64,000 bases of DNA from Apoderus coryli (taxonomy: Eukaryota; Arthropoda; Insecta; Coleoptera; Attelabidae), in the NCBI GenBank assembly GCA_911728435.2, contig OU452212.1, positions 3,912,563 through 3,976,562 of the forward strand, given 5' to 3'. Shown here piece after piece: positions 1 to 10,956 of this stretch (position 1 is the first letter of the stretch; each line of letters starts with the position of its first letter). A program made the translations under genes and the position numbers. The notes beneath the pieces were generated by a model, which was not told where the DNA came from, made no database searches, and was given only the letters and a program-made list of their open reading frames with translations.

Positions 1-770
1 AACCAATCCTATCTAAATGCTTCAAGAGTATATAATGGTCAATGCGGTCAAATGCCTCGGAAATCCGTATATACAACATCTACCTGAGATCGATCATCCA
101 GGGCCTCACATATGCTATGTGAAAAGGAGGACAAGTTAGTTAGACAAGAACGTCCTCCAATAAAACCGTGCTGATATGGGGACAATAAAATTTTTACTTG
201 CGGATTCAGTTTATTGTGCAAGGCAATCTCGAAAATTGTGGCAAAATTGCAGATCAATTAATGATGTATCGCCCTTTTTAAATACAGGAATAATCCTAGC
301 AGATTTCCACAATCAAGGAAATATGTTGGTGGATAAAATCAAATTATAAATGTGCAACAGAGGGCTCAAAAATGCAGACACACAATCCTTTACTAGAAAG
401 CTCGGAATATTATCAGTGCCAGCCGTGAACTTGTCCTTTAACTTCCTGCAAGCAAGCAAAACCGAAACTTCTATACTATTCGAGTGTGGCATGTGCAAGT
501 CTGGAACAGTAGGCGATGAGCGTGCATAAACACTTTCAAAATATCCACTAAATGCGTCAACAATATCCTGCGGTCCAGAATAGGTTATCCCATCAGAGTC
601 CCTCATCACTCCCGGCATCCTGGATATATTGAGTCTACTATGAATAAAAGACCAAAAATTTTTGGAGTCAGACATAACTAAGGCCTCACATTCCTGTATA
701 TATTTCGTGTAAGTAGCATCTACATCATCGGATGTTGGACATAGAACCAAACAAAATCTTTTCGTTTCGT
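1..770 (-). pseudogene. Jockey-like non-LTR reverse transcriptase relic
   Basis: This is the middle of a non-LTR retrotransposon polyprotein, read on the minus strand and cut off at the window edge. At 313-750 is the linker before the RT domain, with the pattern KLKDKFTAGTDNIPSFLVKD and LSPLLHIYNLILSTNIFP. After a frame change, 48-257 has the RT blocks QHGFIGGRSCLTNL and VDVVYTDF. A third frame across bases 1-60 gives EAFDRIDHYILLKHLDRIG. These blocks are typical of Jockey-group RTs. At least two frameshifts make it inactive. The endonuclease and the catalytic YxDD block are outside the window or lost. Confidence 0.85.
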
Positions 771-800
771 TTCGACCATATTTGAGTCTTCATCAAGACT
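763..800 (-). ncRNA. hammerhead-like core, degenerate
   Basis: On the minus strand TTGATGA is followed by a short GAC..GTC stem and then GAAACG. This resembles the CUGANGA - stem II - GAAA core of hammerhead ribozymes, but the first C of the core is T. An inverted, more decayed partner lies at 914-948, so the two form a small foldback. Confidence 0.35.
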
Positions 801-913
801 ACAATAACTCAAAAATGAGAATACAATGCAACTGGCTATGTTAAAATACTTGAACTTGCCTAAAATGTGTTCTTCGTTGTTGCAGTTGCAATTATTGTAT
901 TCTCGTTTTCTCG

Positions 914-948
914 TAGTCCTAATGTAGACTCAAATACAATCGAAACGT
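914..948 (+). ncRNA. decayed partner of the 763-800 hammerhead-like motif
   Basis: The plus strand reads TAGTCCTAATGTAGACTC and, after a short gap, TCGAAACG. This is similar to the minus strand of 763-800. The core is damaged (TAATGTA in place of CTGATGA), so it is probably inactive. Its value is in showing the inverted arrangement. Confidence 0.25.
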
Positions 949-986
949 TAACGTTGAATTGGCTATTGTTGTTGTTGTGTTGTTAC

Positions 987-1379
987 GACCTACATCCGAC
1001 GATTTAAACTGTTTTTACTGTGAGTATGTCCGAAGATGTTAATTTCGGATAACAGAAATCTAATAATTACATGACAATTGATGTTTCTCTATTTATAAAT
1101 TATTAAACGAAGGAATCGATATTTTTTGTATTTGACACCTAGGAGCTACTAAACGGTATTCAAATGTAGCGAATGTATGGATGGAAGGTTAATATTTATG
1201 AGAAAAATGATTGATTATTCTTGTATGTTTAAAAGTAGATGTGAGATTTTAATTTCTTTCAATCTCAAACACAAGACGCTTAGTTGGCTTCATGCCAGCC
1301 AAAAAAACTGTCGCCAATTTGGATATTTAATTAATAATACATATAATGAAAAAACAGTTTAAATCATCGGATGTAGGTC
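987..1379. mobile_element. small TIR element (MITE), 393 bp
   Basis: The ends are inverted copies of about 30 bp. The left begins GACCTACATCCGACGATTTA (from 987) and the right ends with its complement (to 1379), with one or two mismatches. The interior is AT-rich and has no recognisable coding sequence. The 61-codon plus-strand ORF inside (1177-1362) has no recognisable family. Family not assigned. Confidence 0.7.
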
Positions 1380-1558
1380 TAACTTATTTTTTTACGCTGG
1401 GGTTGGTTATCCTCTAATGAATTTGATTCAGAGAAATATTTCCAAAATAGACCTAACCTAACAATATTACCTACTACGCGCCTAATACGGAGTGATCCTG
1501 GTTTACAAAATTGACATGTGAATCTAGGATCATAATCTGGGTTTTTACTATATAGGTA

Positions 1559-2829
1559 CGAGGGTTGCCTTTTATATTTCGGGATTTGGCAACCCTGGTG
1601 TTGCAATCTGGCAACTGACAGCTCTATCGTAATGTTGGACATTTTTGAGGTTATACGTACTCAGAACGAGCGCTATTTGTGTTGTTTACAGTAATTTAAA
1701 AGATTCATCTCGGCCCAAAAATGGAATTAAATCGTGAACATTTTCGTGCGATTACTTTTAACAACTTTCGACATGGATTAACTGCAACAGTGCATGGATG
1801 AACTTAATTCAATTTTTGGCGATGAAGCTCCATCAAGGACCAGTGTTTATCGATGGTATGGTGAATTCAATCGTGATCGTAGTTCACTCCAAGACGAATT
1901 TCGTGAAGGTCGGCCAAAATCAGTTGTTGTTCCGAACACCATTGATGCTGTGCGCGAACTGATATTACCAGATCGTCATGTGACCTATCAAGAGATCGAG
2001 GCAACCTTAGGCATTAGTGGGACCAGCATACATTCAATATTGCATAAACATTTGACTGTCAAAAACGTTTGTTCGCGTTCGATCGCACACAATTTGTCAA
2101 TCGCTCAAAAAAGGCTCGTGTCGATTGGTCGAAAGAAATGCTCAAAAAATACGATCACCGTGCTTCGAAACACGTCTATGACATCGTGACAGGTGATGAA
2201 TCGTGGATTTACGCGTATAAGCCCGAAAGTAAACAGCAGTCGACTGTATGGGTGTTTCAAGATGAGCCAAATCCAACAAAAGTTGTTCGCGCACGAAGCA
2301 CTTCCAGGCAAATGGTCGCCTGTTTTTCGGAAAAACTGGACATGTCGCAACCGTGCCACTAGAACAACGCAGAACAGTCAATTCTGAGTGGTACACAACC
2401 ATTTGTTGGCCAGTTGTTTTCCAAGAAATCAGGAAAACCAACCGCCGAAGATCACTCTTCACCACGACAATGCGAGCTCTCACACATGGGCTCAAACAAC
2501 TGCATTTTTGAGCACCCAAAACATCGATTTGATGAGTCATCCGCCGTATAGTCCTGACTTCGCACGGAATGACTTCTTTTTATTCTAGTACGTAAAAACA
2601 AACTGAGAGGTCAACGTTTTTCAACACCTGAAGAAGCGGTTGCTGCATTCAGAATGCATGTTTTGGAGATACCTCAATCAGAGTGGCAAAAGTGCTTCGA
2701 CAATTGGTTCAAACGCCAGCGAAAGTGTATAGATCTTCATGGGGAATATTTTGAAAAACAATAAAGTGATTTTCGATGATTAATATTTGTTTTTGTTCTC
2801 TAATCCCGAAATATAAAAGGGAATCCTCG
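1559..2829 (+). mobile_element. mariner element with both TIRs
   Basis: A complete-length (1271 bp) mariner copy. The 28-bp TIRs at 1559-1586 and 2802-2829 match at 26 of 28 positions (CGAGGGTTGCCTTTTATATT at the left) and are flanked by the TA duplication (1557-1558, 2830-2831). The transposase inside is broken. The right end lies only 34 bp downstream of the splice donor of the host exon ending at 2866, so it sits inside the host gene's intron. Confidence 0.95.
1721..2764 (+). pseudogene. mariner transposase, frameshifted
   Basis: The ATG at 1721 opens MELNREHFRAITFNNFRHGL, then the frame is lost near 1785. The next frame gives the helix-turn-helix region (DEAPSRTSVYRWYGEFNRDR, then LGISGTSIHSIL). 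After another shift come VDWSKEMLKKYD and the first catalytic block VTGDESWIYAYKPE. A third segment carries ITLHHDNASSHT and YSPDFARNDFFLF, so the D,D(34)D set is visible. The tail ends with GEYFEKQ and TAA at 2762. Length fits the ~345-residue family. At least three frame changes and an early stop at 2586 make it inactive. Confidence 0.93.
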
Positions 2830-2865
2830 TATAACCCCGTATAACAAAAATGCATTTTATTATAC

Positions 2866-3033
2866 CTGTATCCAGGAGGCGGTGGAGGTGGATTAAGTGT
2901 AAAATCGTTGTTTTCCCATCCATACGGTCTTTGATGGCGTGTTTTAGGCAGCGTTGTTTGTGTTGCTGTGGCAGTGTGGATTTGTGGCTGTTGTTCTGGT
3001 AATCCATTTATGGTAACTGGATTATTGCGGAAT
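2866..3033 (-). CDS. exon 5 of the minus-strand proline-rich gene
   Basis: Splice acceptor TTTTTTAG precedes base 3033 and donor CAG|GTATAA follows base 2866. Read in phase 2 the 168-bp exon is open throughout and encodes RFRNNPVTINGLPEQQPQ, a Thr/Gln-rich stretch, then YGWENNDFTLN and a run of six prolines ending GYR. Its phase joins exon 4 exactly (AG+A, Arg). It ends in phase 2, so the gene continues to the left. The intron beyond holds the mariner copy. Family unknown; the polyproline run suggests an SH3, WW or EVH1 ligand. Confidence 0.7.
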
Positions 3034-3799
3034 CTAAAAAAGTGCCTAAATCAGTATGTGAAAACAAATTTCTTGTATTTCCCTTGTATATACACGTTGC
3101 CTTTAAGCCAGTCTGCATAAAACTGGATAATCTTTTATTATTAGATACGGGTGGAATTAAATAACGTAGTTTGTGCTTATCTATAAAAAATTACAGTAAT
3201 TTGCATACATTCGTTCAGAAAGAAATATTCCTAAATTAAATCAAATCACTTCTCACATTAATGGTTTTGCAAATTAGCAGTTAACAATTGTTTTTTATAA
3301 CATCCGCAATTGTTAGTGCGTTCATTCTCACTCTTGCAGCCAAAAGAATAGTTTGCTTGTGACTTCGACTGCTTCAAAAAGCACTGTCTTCTTTGATGTC
3401 ACATTTCCAGATTGGCCTGTTGCAACAACTACTATTGGTACGAGGTGATTTGTATGTTGCTCCGACAGCAATAGGTTGCAACGAAATTTTAACTTTTTTA
3501 TGGTGGCTGGTATCGTACGAATTTAAGATACATTTTTAGCAAATTCCAAATTGCTTCCATGTGTCTATTCATTGGCGATTAAGATGAGAAAGAAAGAAAG
3601 AAAGAAAGAAGAAGTCAGGATGCCATTGGCATCAAGTTTGTGGCATACGTTTAAATTATCCCTAACAAATTCCTGAGGGAACAAATTTCCATACCTTCGC
3701 GTGCATTCTATTTGCTGCCTAATCTAAAGGATATAATTTGGCGCACTGTACAAATGTTTAGAAATTATTTATTTATTTTATACTTATTAGGATTCTTAC
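3034..3799. other. intron 4, with a (GAAA)n microsatellite
   Basis: Lies between exons 4 and 5 of the host gene. It holds a GAAA microsatellite at about 3586-3612. Nothing else was recognised. Confidence 0.6.
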
Positions 3800-3927
3800 C
3801 TTTGGGGTGGAGGAATTGTGTCCATCCGTGGAGGCAGCTGGGTGAGAGGCACTATGCCCCTGGATTTAGGGGTTTTATTTGTTGTTTTGATAGATGTTAT
3901 AGATTTGGGACGGTGACCAGGAGAAAC
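3800..3927 (-). CDS. exon 4 of the minus-strand proline-rich gene
   Basis: Acceptor TTCATATAG precedes base 3927 and donor AAAG|GTAAGAATC follows 3800. The 128-bp exon is open in phase 0: VSPGHRPKSITSIKTTNKTP, then KSRGIVPLTQLPPRMDTIPPPQ. It is basic and rich in Lys, Thr and Pro, with no globular domain visible. It starts in phase 0, matching exon 3, and ends in phase 2, matching exon 5. Confidence 0.7.
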
Positions 3928-5934
3928 CTATATGAATTAAATAAAAGGCAATTATAAACATTTGAGTATTATTAAGCAACTTAGAGCACTACATCAAGCC
4001 ACTAATAAACGATCATCATTCTTTTTAAAATTATCTAACACCTAGTCTTACGCCTGCGTCCTCATACTATCTTCGGCTTATCTTGTATCACATCGCCAAG
4101 GTGCTGAATAGTTAGTTAGGAGTATCTTGCCAATAATTGCATGGTAATGATCCCAGCTAGTTCCAAATAATAGAGAACATGTTCAACAAATTGGTGGTGC
4201 CATACACAAGTACAGTTTAGCATTCGACTGATAATAGACCGACTTAGAACATGTATGAGCTTTCCGTTTAGTACCCGCATCTTTTTTACTAACTTGAGCG
4301 GCATTATTGGGAAGCGTATGTGCTCTGCAATGTCTGGATATTAAATTACACAGATTTAGTTATTTATGACCTGGTAGCGCAAAGATGATTACCATCATGC
4401 AAATAAAAATATGTGATGTCACAGTAGAAGTGGTATGTAATAAATCTGTCGATAGTGTTTTTGATTCCTTAAATAATCATCTATATTAGTGGCAAAAACG
4501 CTATGTTTAGAATATTATTTGGGATAGAATAATGGCACTCAAGATCTGCAACTTAGTCTATTGGCCACTTGTCTATAAACTAAAATTTGTTGTCCTTCAA
4601 TGTATTTATTATGTTATGCTGTTATTTGTAGGTATAATCTTTTATTTTGTAATTGGGTTTTTACCTGTTAGCCAATAAAGTTTCTTTATATTTGATAATC
4701 CATAATCCGAACAATCCTTTGAGGTAATTAGGGATTTTACGGTAAGGGTCATATTTTTACCTAATCAGGTTTGGTCATTTTTTTGTCATTCAAAAACAGA
4801 ACTTGATGCAAAGTGAACTTAGTGTGTTGAAGACGTTTCCAATATAAGTGATTTTAATTAAAAATACTTTTGTTTAGAAATCATAGTTCTTATCATGTAC
4901 ACCACGGAAAGAGAAGCCAATTTAATGGATTATATTCATTTAATTGATGAAAAGGCACAGGCAATTAGTCGAACAAAAAAAAAGAGATAATTTATGTATT
5001 AGTGCAATGCTAAATAAAGCTGAAGCTTTATTGCGACGCAGGAACGAGAGAATAAAATAGACGAATTAGTGAAAGCTATATCTAGTTATTGTCAAGATGA
5101 GTCAATGCAGTTTTAAATTATTTTATCAGAATGAGCTCAAGCTCATAATTTTTCTTGATTGCTACCAGATTTTGAATTGAATATAATTAATAATAATAAT
5201 ATAAATAATATGGAACTTTTTTAACAACCAAAATATTTTAGTAAAAATTAAATAAAATAAAATTGGTTAAATTAAGTTTATGTTTAATTAAGCATCTGCA
5301 CATGTGTTGGGCGTAAATAGAGTTTGAATTGATTTCGCTATGGCGAGAATAATGACTATGTGATGGATGATAGTGATAATTTCAAAAAAGTTTGGCAGCC
5401 GAGCATTATAAGTTGTTGTTTAGGATTAGAACATTTTCTTTTTTATCCTCTGGCGAGGGGAACAGATTTGTCCCTGAAACGTTAGTACTCCATTTTTTAT
5501 AACAATTCTATTGCAAGGGGTATGGTCCTTAAACTAGACTTACAATAATTCTCATATCACAAAAACAAAATATTATGATATACCGAAATAAAATCAAAAC
5601 AAAATGTCACTCATTCAGAAGGAATGACCGAAGCTTCAGAACTCCTATCAAATAATCCGCAATGATCTTGGAATCTGCCAAAGAGATATTATCTATCATA
5701 GTTATGAATTGAAACAGGTTTACTATGTTGCAGAACAAATTGGGCTTCAAATGAAAATATAGTTGACGCTCAACAAGAAGATGAAAAATTGTTTCAGGCA
5801 ATTGTAAATTGCAAATAGTACATGTTATCTCAGGGTCTATTCTATACAGATGTCCTGTATATGTGTATAATATAAAGTGAACTAGAAGGCGATATTTTTC
5901 TAACTCCGAGTGAATTATTGTTTGAAATTTATAC
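3928..5934. other. intron 3, AT-rich
   Basis: About 2 kb of AT-rich intron. A hammerhead-like motif lies at 5447-5487. A short plus-strand open stretch near 4896-4989 (MYTTEREANLMDYIHLIDEK) has no recognised family and soon stops. Nothing else is supportable. Confidence 0.5.
5447..5487 (+). ncRNA. hammerhead-like motif, damaged core
   Basis: CTGGCGA (A6 of the core changed to G), a stem made of AGGG and CCCT with an ~11-nt loop, then GAAACGTTAG. The layout is that of a small hammerhead with CG as minimal stem III, but the changed core base makes activity unlikely. Confidence 0.3.
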
Positions 5935-6225
5935 CTTAGGTAACAATGTAGCTATTAACCGTTGCGCCTCTTCAGGTGGCGGCGGAAAATCGTCCTCAGG
6001 AGGTCCAACAATCTCCTCGGCACAACATTGCTGTGATGGTATTTCTGCAACTGGCCGAAAGGCCGCATTAAATTTCGGTGCTTTTCTACCGTTCATCGAC
6101 ATGTAACCGTCGTCCTCGGACTGATGGCCACCCAACGATGGACTGTCGTCATCCGGTGTGGAGGATGAATTGCTGGGGTGATGTCGAAGGACGGGCGTGG
6201 ATGTGGACGTACTAATTTGTTGGAT
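5935..6225 (-). CDS. exon 3 of the minus-strand proline-rich gene, YMSM motif
   Basis: Acceptor ATTCATCCAG precedes 6225 and donor AAG|GTATAAAT follows 5935. The exon is 291 bp, 97 codons, phase 0 at both ends and fully open. It is clearly GC-richer than its surroundings. It encodes a Ser/Thr stretch (STSTSTPVLRHHPSNSSSTP), an acidic turn DDDSPSLGGHQSEDDG, then YMSMNGRKAPKFNAAFRPV. The YMSM begins at exon residue 41 and fits the YXXM consensus bound by PI3-kinase p85 SH2 domains. A second acidic/proline patch follows (GPPEDDFPPPPEEAQRLIAT). Likely a signalling or cytoskeletal adaptor by inference; gene not recognised. An AG eight bases inside (after ATCCAACAAATT) would change phase, so the earlier acceptor was chosen. 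Confidence 0.78.
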
Positions 6226-6990
6226 CTGGATGAATATATGCTATTAATATACAATACAAAAACAATATTTCTTGGAAATAGTCAACGTCAACTCCACAAA
6301 TGAAATTATTCTTGAAAAATAATTTCATGGCATAGCGGACAAAATTATTTTTCATTGATATTTACGGACACAAATTCACTTTATAATTTGAAATTATTCT
6401 TTTATGTATTTATTTCAAAACCCAATACATACGTACAATACATGTTTCGTGAAATGTAAATTCTAATCATCAGTGGTTAATTAAATATTGGTGAAGTTAT
6501 TCGGAGAACATAAGCTATATCCTATAAATGATGATAGGCTCTAAAACATTTATTTTTAAATTACCCAAAACTATGGAAATTAGCAAATATTCATTCACCA
6601 TTAGTGAAAAAACATTTCTTTAAAAGTTTGATAATCGTGAGAACCTCAAATTATTTCTACTTCTGATATTAGAAGCTCCAAAGGCTAATAAAGGGACTGA
6701 ACCAGGATTATCTGTGACTGGAATGAGATGTCGGAACCTATACAAGTGTTATTAGAAGGAAATTCACTAAATTGGAAGATGTGTTCAAATTCGTCAGGAG
6801 AAGAACTATCGGAAATGCGACATTGCAATCTACTCCGATAGGCAGTCCTTATAGTGCTGAATTGCTATACGTTGTGAGCTCAAAAATGGTATTGGAAAGC
6901 TCTGTTTTGAAACGAACTTCAAGGATCCAGGAAAGAAAAAGGAAATTGTAATGAATTGTGTCCGAGAAAGTGCTGATGTCTAGGTACATA
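6226..6990. other. intron 2 left part
   Basis: AT-rich intron. It carries a hammerhead-like motif on the minus strand at 6436-6478. No coding sequence was recognised up to the TIR at 6991. Confidence 0.5.
6436..6478 (-). ncRNA. hammerhead-like core, CATG family
   Basis: The minus strand reads ACCA-CTGATGA, a weak AT-rich stem II, then GAAA-CATG-TA-TTGT. The core residues CUGAUGA and GAAA are intact. CATG is the palindromic minimal stem III, and GTA would be the cleavage triplet. Stem I (ACCA with TTGT) is partly broken. Two sister copies are at 14773 and 58915. Confidence 0.45.
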
Positions 6991-9063
6991 CAGGGTGATT
7001 GCTGGTCGATGATACATTAGAAGTTTTAGGATAACTAACCATATACGATTGTTTTGAAAATTTCATTGATTATTCAGGTCAAACTAATTTATGAGTCTAT
7101 AATTACAGGTTACTGGGTGGTTCATTAACCTTTCTGCATGTTTTTTCTATTATTTTGTCACATTAGTCCTGAATAATAGGCAAGTGCATTTAAACTTCAT
7201 TTGAGAGATTATTCCCTTCTATTTTACTTAGGTTCACGACACATAATAAACACTACCTACTAAATGTCAATAGATTATAATTATATTTTTTTTGAGAACG
7301 CAATTCAGGAAATGGAAATAATGGATATTGACATTCTGGGTACAGCTGAGACAAGATGGCCTAATAGTGGAAGTGTAGGAAGAAGGCAAACACATTTTAT
7401 TACTCAGGAAACAACAAAATAGATCACAGAAACGGAGTAGGCTTTATTGTATCCAAAGAGATGGATATATCTGTGATGAATGTCGAGGCATACTCCGAAT
7501 AATACTGTTCCCAATAAGTGCCAGACCGATTAACATCAATATAGTACAAGCGTATGCACCTACAGTGGACAGAACAGAGATTGAAGTAGAACAATTTTAT
7601 GAGCAAGTCCGGGAGGTTCTGCAGTCATTGAAACTTCAAGATATCAATGTGGTGATGGGCGATTTTAATGCTAATTCAATTCTGTCGCAATCAAAAGTTG
7701 AATATTAAGAACACTTTCTCTAAACTACACCCTAGAAACATCTATACCTGGAAATCACCTCAAGACAGACAGATAAATGTCGTCTGCAACCAAATTGACT
7801 ACATCTTAATTAACAAGAGATATCAGAACAGCATTCCGCGTGTAGCAGCATACCCAGGAACCGACATCGGCTCAAATCATAAACCCGTTGTTGCGAATTT
7901 CTGTTTTAAATTTAAACTATTATCGAAAGGTCGAAGATCCCGTAAATACGAAATTCAGACATTGAAACAGCCCGCAATGCAAGAAAGTTGGATTCGATAA
8001 ACTGTGTCAGGAAAGCAATCCTAGTCTGGAAATTGTAGCTGAGGTTATCTGGAACACGCTGAAAACAAACATCTATGCGGCTAAGGAAACTGTACTTGAT
8101 CCACCGAAACGAACAAACCATGGATGACCGACGAAATACTGAACTTAGTGAATGAACGCCGACTTGCTAAAAACCAGCATGATAAATATAAAAAACTAAA
8201 CCACACTATTAAGAGAAAAATAAGGGAATTAGGGAGGAGGCATTATTCAAAGATCTTCCAACAAATAATGTCACAATCACTACCGAAAATATAAGCGGTC
8301 CAAAAATTCTTGAGTCTTAAGTCAAATACGCAATAAATTGTATGAATAATGGCAAAAGTTCGGGTCATGACGACACATATGTAGAAGTTTTGAAGCAAGT
8401 AAATGTCAAACATTTTACATATCTCTTCAACGTAATATATTACCCCAAGGACTGGTTAAAGTCTACGTTTGTTGCCATCCCAAAGAAAGAAAGCCCAGAA
8501 ATTGCGACGACTATAGACTCATAAGCTTGATGAGCCACGTACTCAAAACGTTACTTCGAGTAATTCACTCAAGAATCTACAGAAAGTGTGAGGATGAGTG
8601 GTGACACGCAGTTTGGATTTATCAAGGGTCTTGGCACCAGAGAAGCTCTTTGCTCAATGAAATTGCTTGTTCAGAAATGCTATGACCAAAGGCATGATGT
8701 TTTTGTCTGCTTTATCGACTATCAAAAAGCTTTTGATAACGTAAAGCACGGGCCACTGCTGGAAAAATTACAGGAGATCGGTTTGGTTGATAACGATGTT
8801 AGAGTAATAAAGCAATATTGGCAACAGTTGGCTGACGTCCGTATTAATGGCGAGCTATCAACGAAGACCATTGGAATTTACTCCAAAATGGATGGGGAAT
8901 CCAAAAATATAATAATATACGAGTAATAGGGGTTTTACTTGAAATAAGAAAAGTTGGTGTCAACTTCTGGTATAACAATATTATAGATTGATAGATTAGG
9001 TTGACCAGAGTAATCACTTAAATTTTCAAAACAATCGAATGGTTAATTTTTGCAATCACCCTG
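6991..9063. mobile_element. TIR element (CAGGGTGATTGC ends) split by an RTE-like insertion
   Basis: The left end begins CAGGGTGATTGC at 6991 and the right end finishes GCAATCACCCTG at 9063; both are flanked by TA. The arms stay similar for about 100 bp (shared CGATTGTTTTGAAAATTT on one strand), covering roughly 6991-7105 and 8965-9063. The interior is taken up by an RTE-like retrotransposon, so this looks like a small TA-target MITE that was later invaded. Confidence 0.7.
7290..8926 (+). pseudogene. RTE-like non-LTR retrotransposon, EN + RT relic
   Basis: The endonuclease starts with MEIMDIDILGTAETRWPNSG. It continues at 7668-8000 with NIYTWKSPQDRQINVVCNQI, DYILINKR and YPGTDIGSNHKPVVANF, which are the conserved catalytic blocks of the APE-type endonuclease. 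RT blocks follow in other frames: GKSSGHDD and VAIPKK at 8342-8524, then QFGFIKGLGTREA and FVCFIDYQKAFDNVKH at 8588-8926. It ends before the YADD block, and several frameshifts and stops interrupt it. The endonuclease-to-RT spacing and the FIDYQKAFD.V.H block fit RTE-like elements; the clade is an inference. Confidence 0.82.
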
Positions 9064-9784
9064 TATATTTGAATAAATGAAGTATTAAAATTAAAGTTTT
9101 GTTAACTTAAAATTAGTTTCCGTATACTAGTTAAGTAATACCACAATTTTCGTGCTTCGCCAACTGAAATGATAAGCGCGTAGATTGGACGGGGTGTTCG
9201 TCACCCAGAATTAATTAGAATTTCAGCCATATTTCAATATTATATGATCGCAACGAATTTACGTTTTTATCTTGAGGCTTGGTATTTAAAGAAAAGAGGT
9301 ATAAGAAGAATATTATGTGTCTGATATAATTTTTGAGTGTTTGTTAAGTTACCATTAAAATTTGGTTTAATGAATTACAGGGTGTCAGATACCACAACAT
9401 CCCGCTTTCACTTTCACAATAAGGAACTACCCCGCAATTACAAATCTGGACACCCTGTAAATACACAGAACATACAGAAACCAATATTTTGAATTCTGTA
9501 AAAAAATCAAAGTGTAAGTGTGTATGTACGCAATTGTCCTGGATATTGTGAAAATATTTTTCCCATAGATTGTGCTGATATTTTCTTGAGCATTGTTTCA
9601 TAGTGCAATAGTGCGGTCCAAACAAATGTTCTTTGAAATCGAAATTGTTTTGTTGAAAAATACAGGTTGCCAAGTACCTACGTACACCACTTGTTTTTCT
9701 CTTCTTTTTTCTAAAAAAACGTTCACTAAAAATTTATTATTTCAATATCATTTCAATCATAATGTAAATTATTAGTTTGTGGTA
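9064..9784. other. intron 2, with an 84-bp hairpin element
   Basis: At 9376-9459 a short inverted repeat runs from TACAGGGTGTC to GACACCCTGTA, probably a miniature DNA element. The rest has no recognised feature. The 109-codon minus-strand ORF over it is non-genic. Confidence 0.5.
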
Positions 9785-10440
9785 TGTTTTAGAGCCCCAA
9801 ATTATTTAAACGTAAATCCCAGCAAACCTATAATTGTACCTGTCACTCGGAAAAGGAAGCTGGACGGCTTAATCCCACTTTCTTTCGAGGGAAAAATATT
9901 TCACAATATGAGACAGAGGCGAAATATCTAGGGTTAGTTCTAGCCAAAATGTTTAACTGGAATGCTCATTTGGAAACGACTCTACAAAAAAAAAAGACTG
10001 TTCTTATGGGGATGTCGACGAATCTGTGGTAAGTCCTGCGGAATGAAAGCCCAACGAATTTACTGGATATACGATATGATTATAAGACCAACAGTCACGT
10101 ATGAAGCCCTTCCTTGGTGGACGAAAGCTTTGCAGCAAACGACCCAAGCAAAATTATGTATCTGCTTTGCAGAGTCAAGCTTGTTTGGCTATTGCTGGTG
10201 CATTATCTACCACACAAATTCTCTTCATATAATTCTGGAGAAGGATGCCAGGTGGACTATATACAAATGATATCATACAACTAGATGAATGGCAGAGGCA
10301 CATATGGAGGACAACAGACTGCTGGCAGTTATTTCGAGTTTATCCAAAAATTACAATACCTTTGATAACAAGTAATTATGTTCTTCTAGGACACCAGAAA
10401 ATGCTTTGTAAGAATAATTTGTTATTCATGAAATAGTCTT
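9785..10440 (+). pseudogene. non-LTR RT C-terminal relic (R1/I-type appearance)
   Basis: Successive frames give LNVNPSKPIIVPVTRKRKLD, then EAKYLGLVL and FNWNAHLET, then LFLWGCRRICGKSCGMKAQR, DMIIRPTVTYEALPWWTKAL and LEKDAR. This is the region after the RT palm that leads into the RNase H part in R1/I-like elements (KYLGV.LD..L.W..H, then RP.LTYG..VWW). At least three frame changes. Confidence 0.75.
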
Positions 10441-10865
10441 GTCAATTACCGTTCGAGCATCTAATTTTTCCTGTGGAAAAATCGAAAAAACACAATGCAA
10501 AGTAATATTTTTTTAACAAAATGCATTCGTGCAGCTGCAAAATTCCTCGTCTTCGACTCGGCCACCAGCACTCATGCTTCTTGTCAAAATATTACGCAAC
10601 AACTTGTTTTTTCGATTTAGATTAGATGCCCTTATGATATTACTTAATTACATGATTTTTCTACCAACAAGGAATACAGCAAAGCACCTGTTTTGGATCT
10701 TGAAATACCTGGAATATTTTTCCATTACACTAATGAACTGTTAACAATTATAATCTGAACACAACTTATACGAGTTGTTGAATTATTGGAAGCTTTATTT
10801 TAAAACTATTGCCTCTAAAATATCGTTTATGTGACTTTTAAACAAAAGGATCCTTATGAACTTAC

Positions 10866-10956
10866 ATTCTGTACTTGATTGGCGTTTTCCACATCATCGA
10901 ATTCCGATAACACTCTATCTAGCAACTCAATAGATCTTTGTACGTCGTCTGCTCCA
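10866..10956 (-). CDS. exon 2 of the minus-strand proline-rich gene
   Basis: Acceptor CTTTTTACAG precedes 10956 and donor AAT|GTAAGTTC follows 10866. The 91-bp exon is open in phase 2 and encodes GADDVQRSIELLDRVLSEFD followed by DVENANQVQN. The pattern of leucines suggests a short amphipathic helix or coiled coil. It enters in phase 2, matching the exon ending at 51922, and leaves in phase 0, matching the exon starting at 6225. Confidence 0.72.

Noticed and set aside
7424..7606. Minus-strand ORF at 7.4 kb
   Set aside because: It is antisense to the RTE-like endonuclease region and has no motifs.
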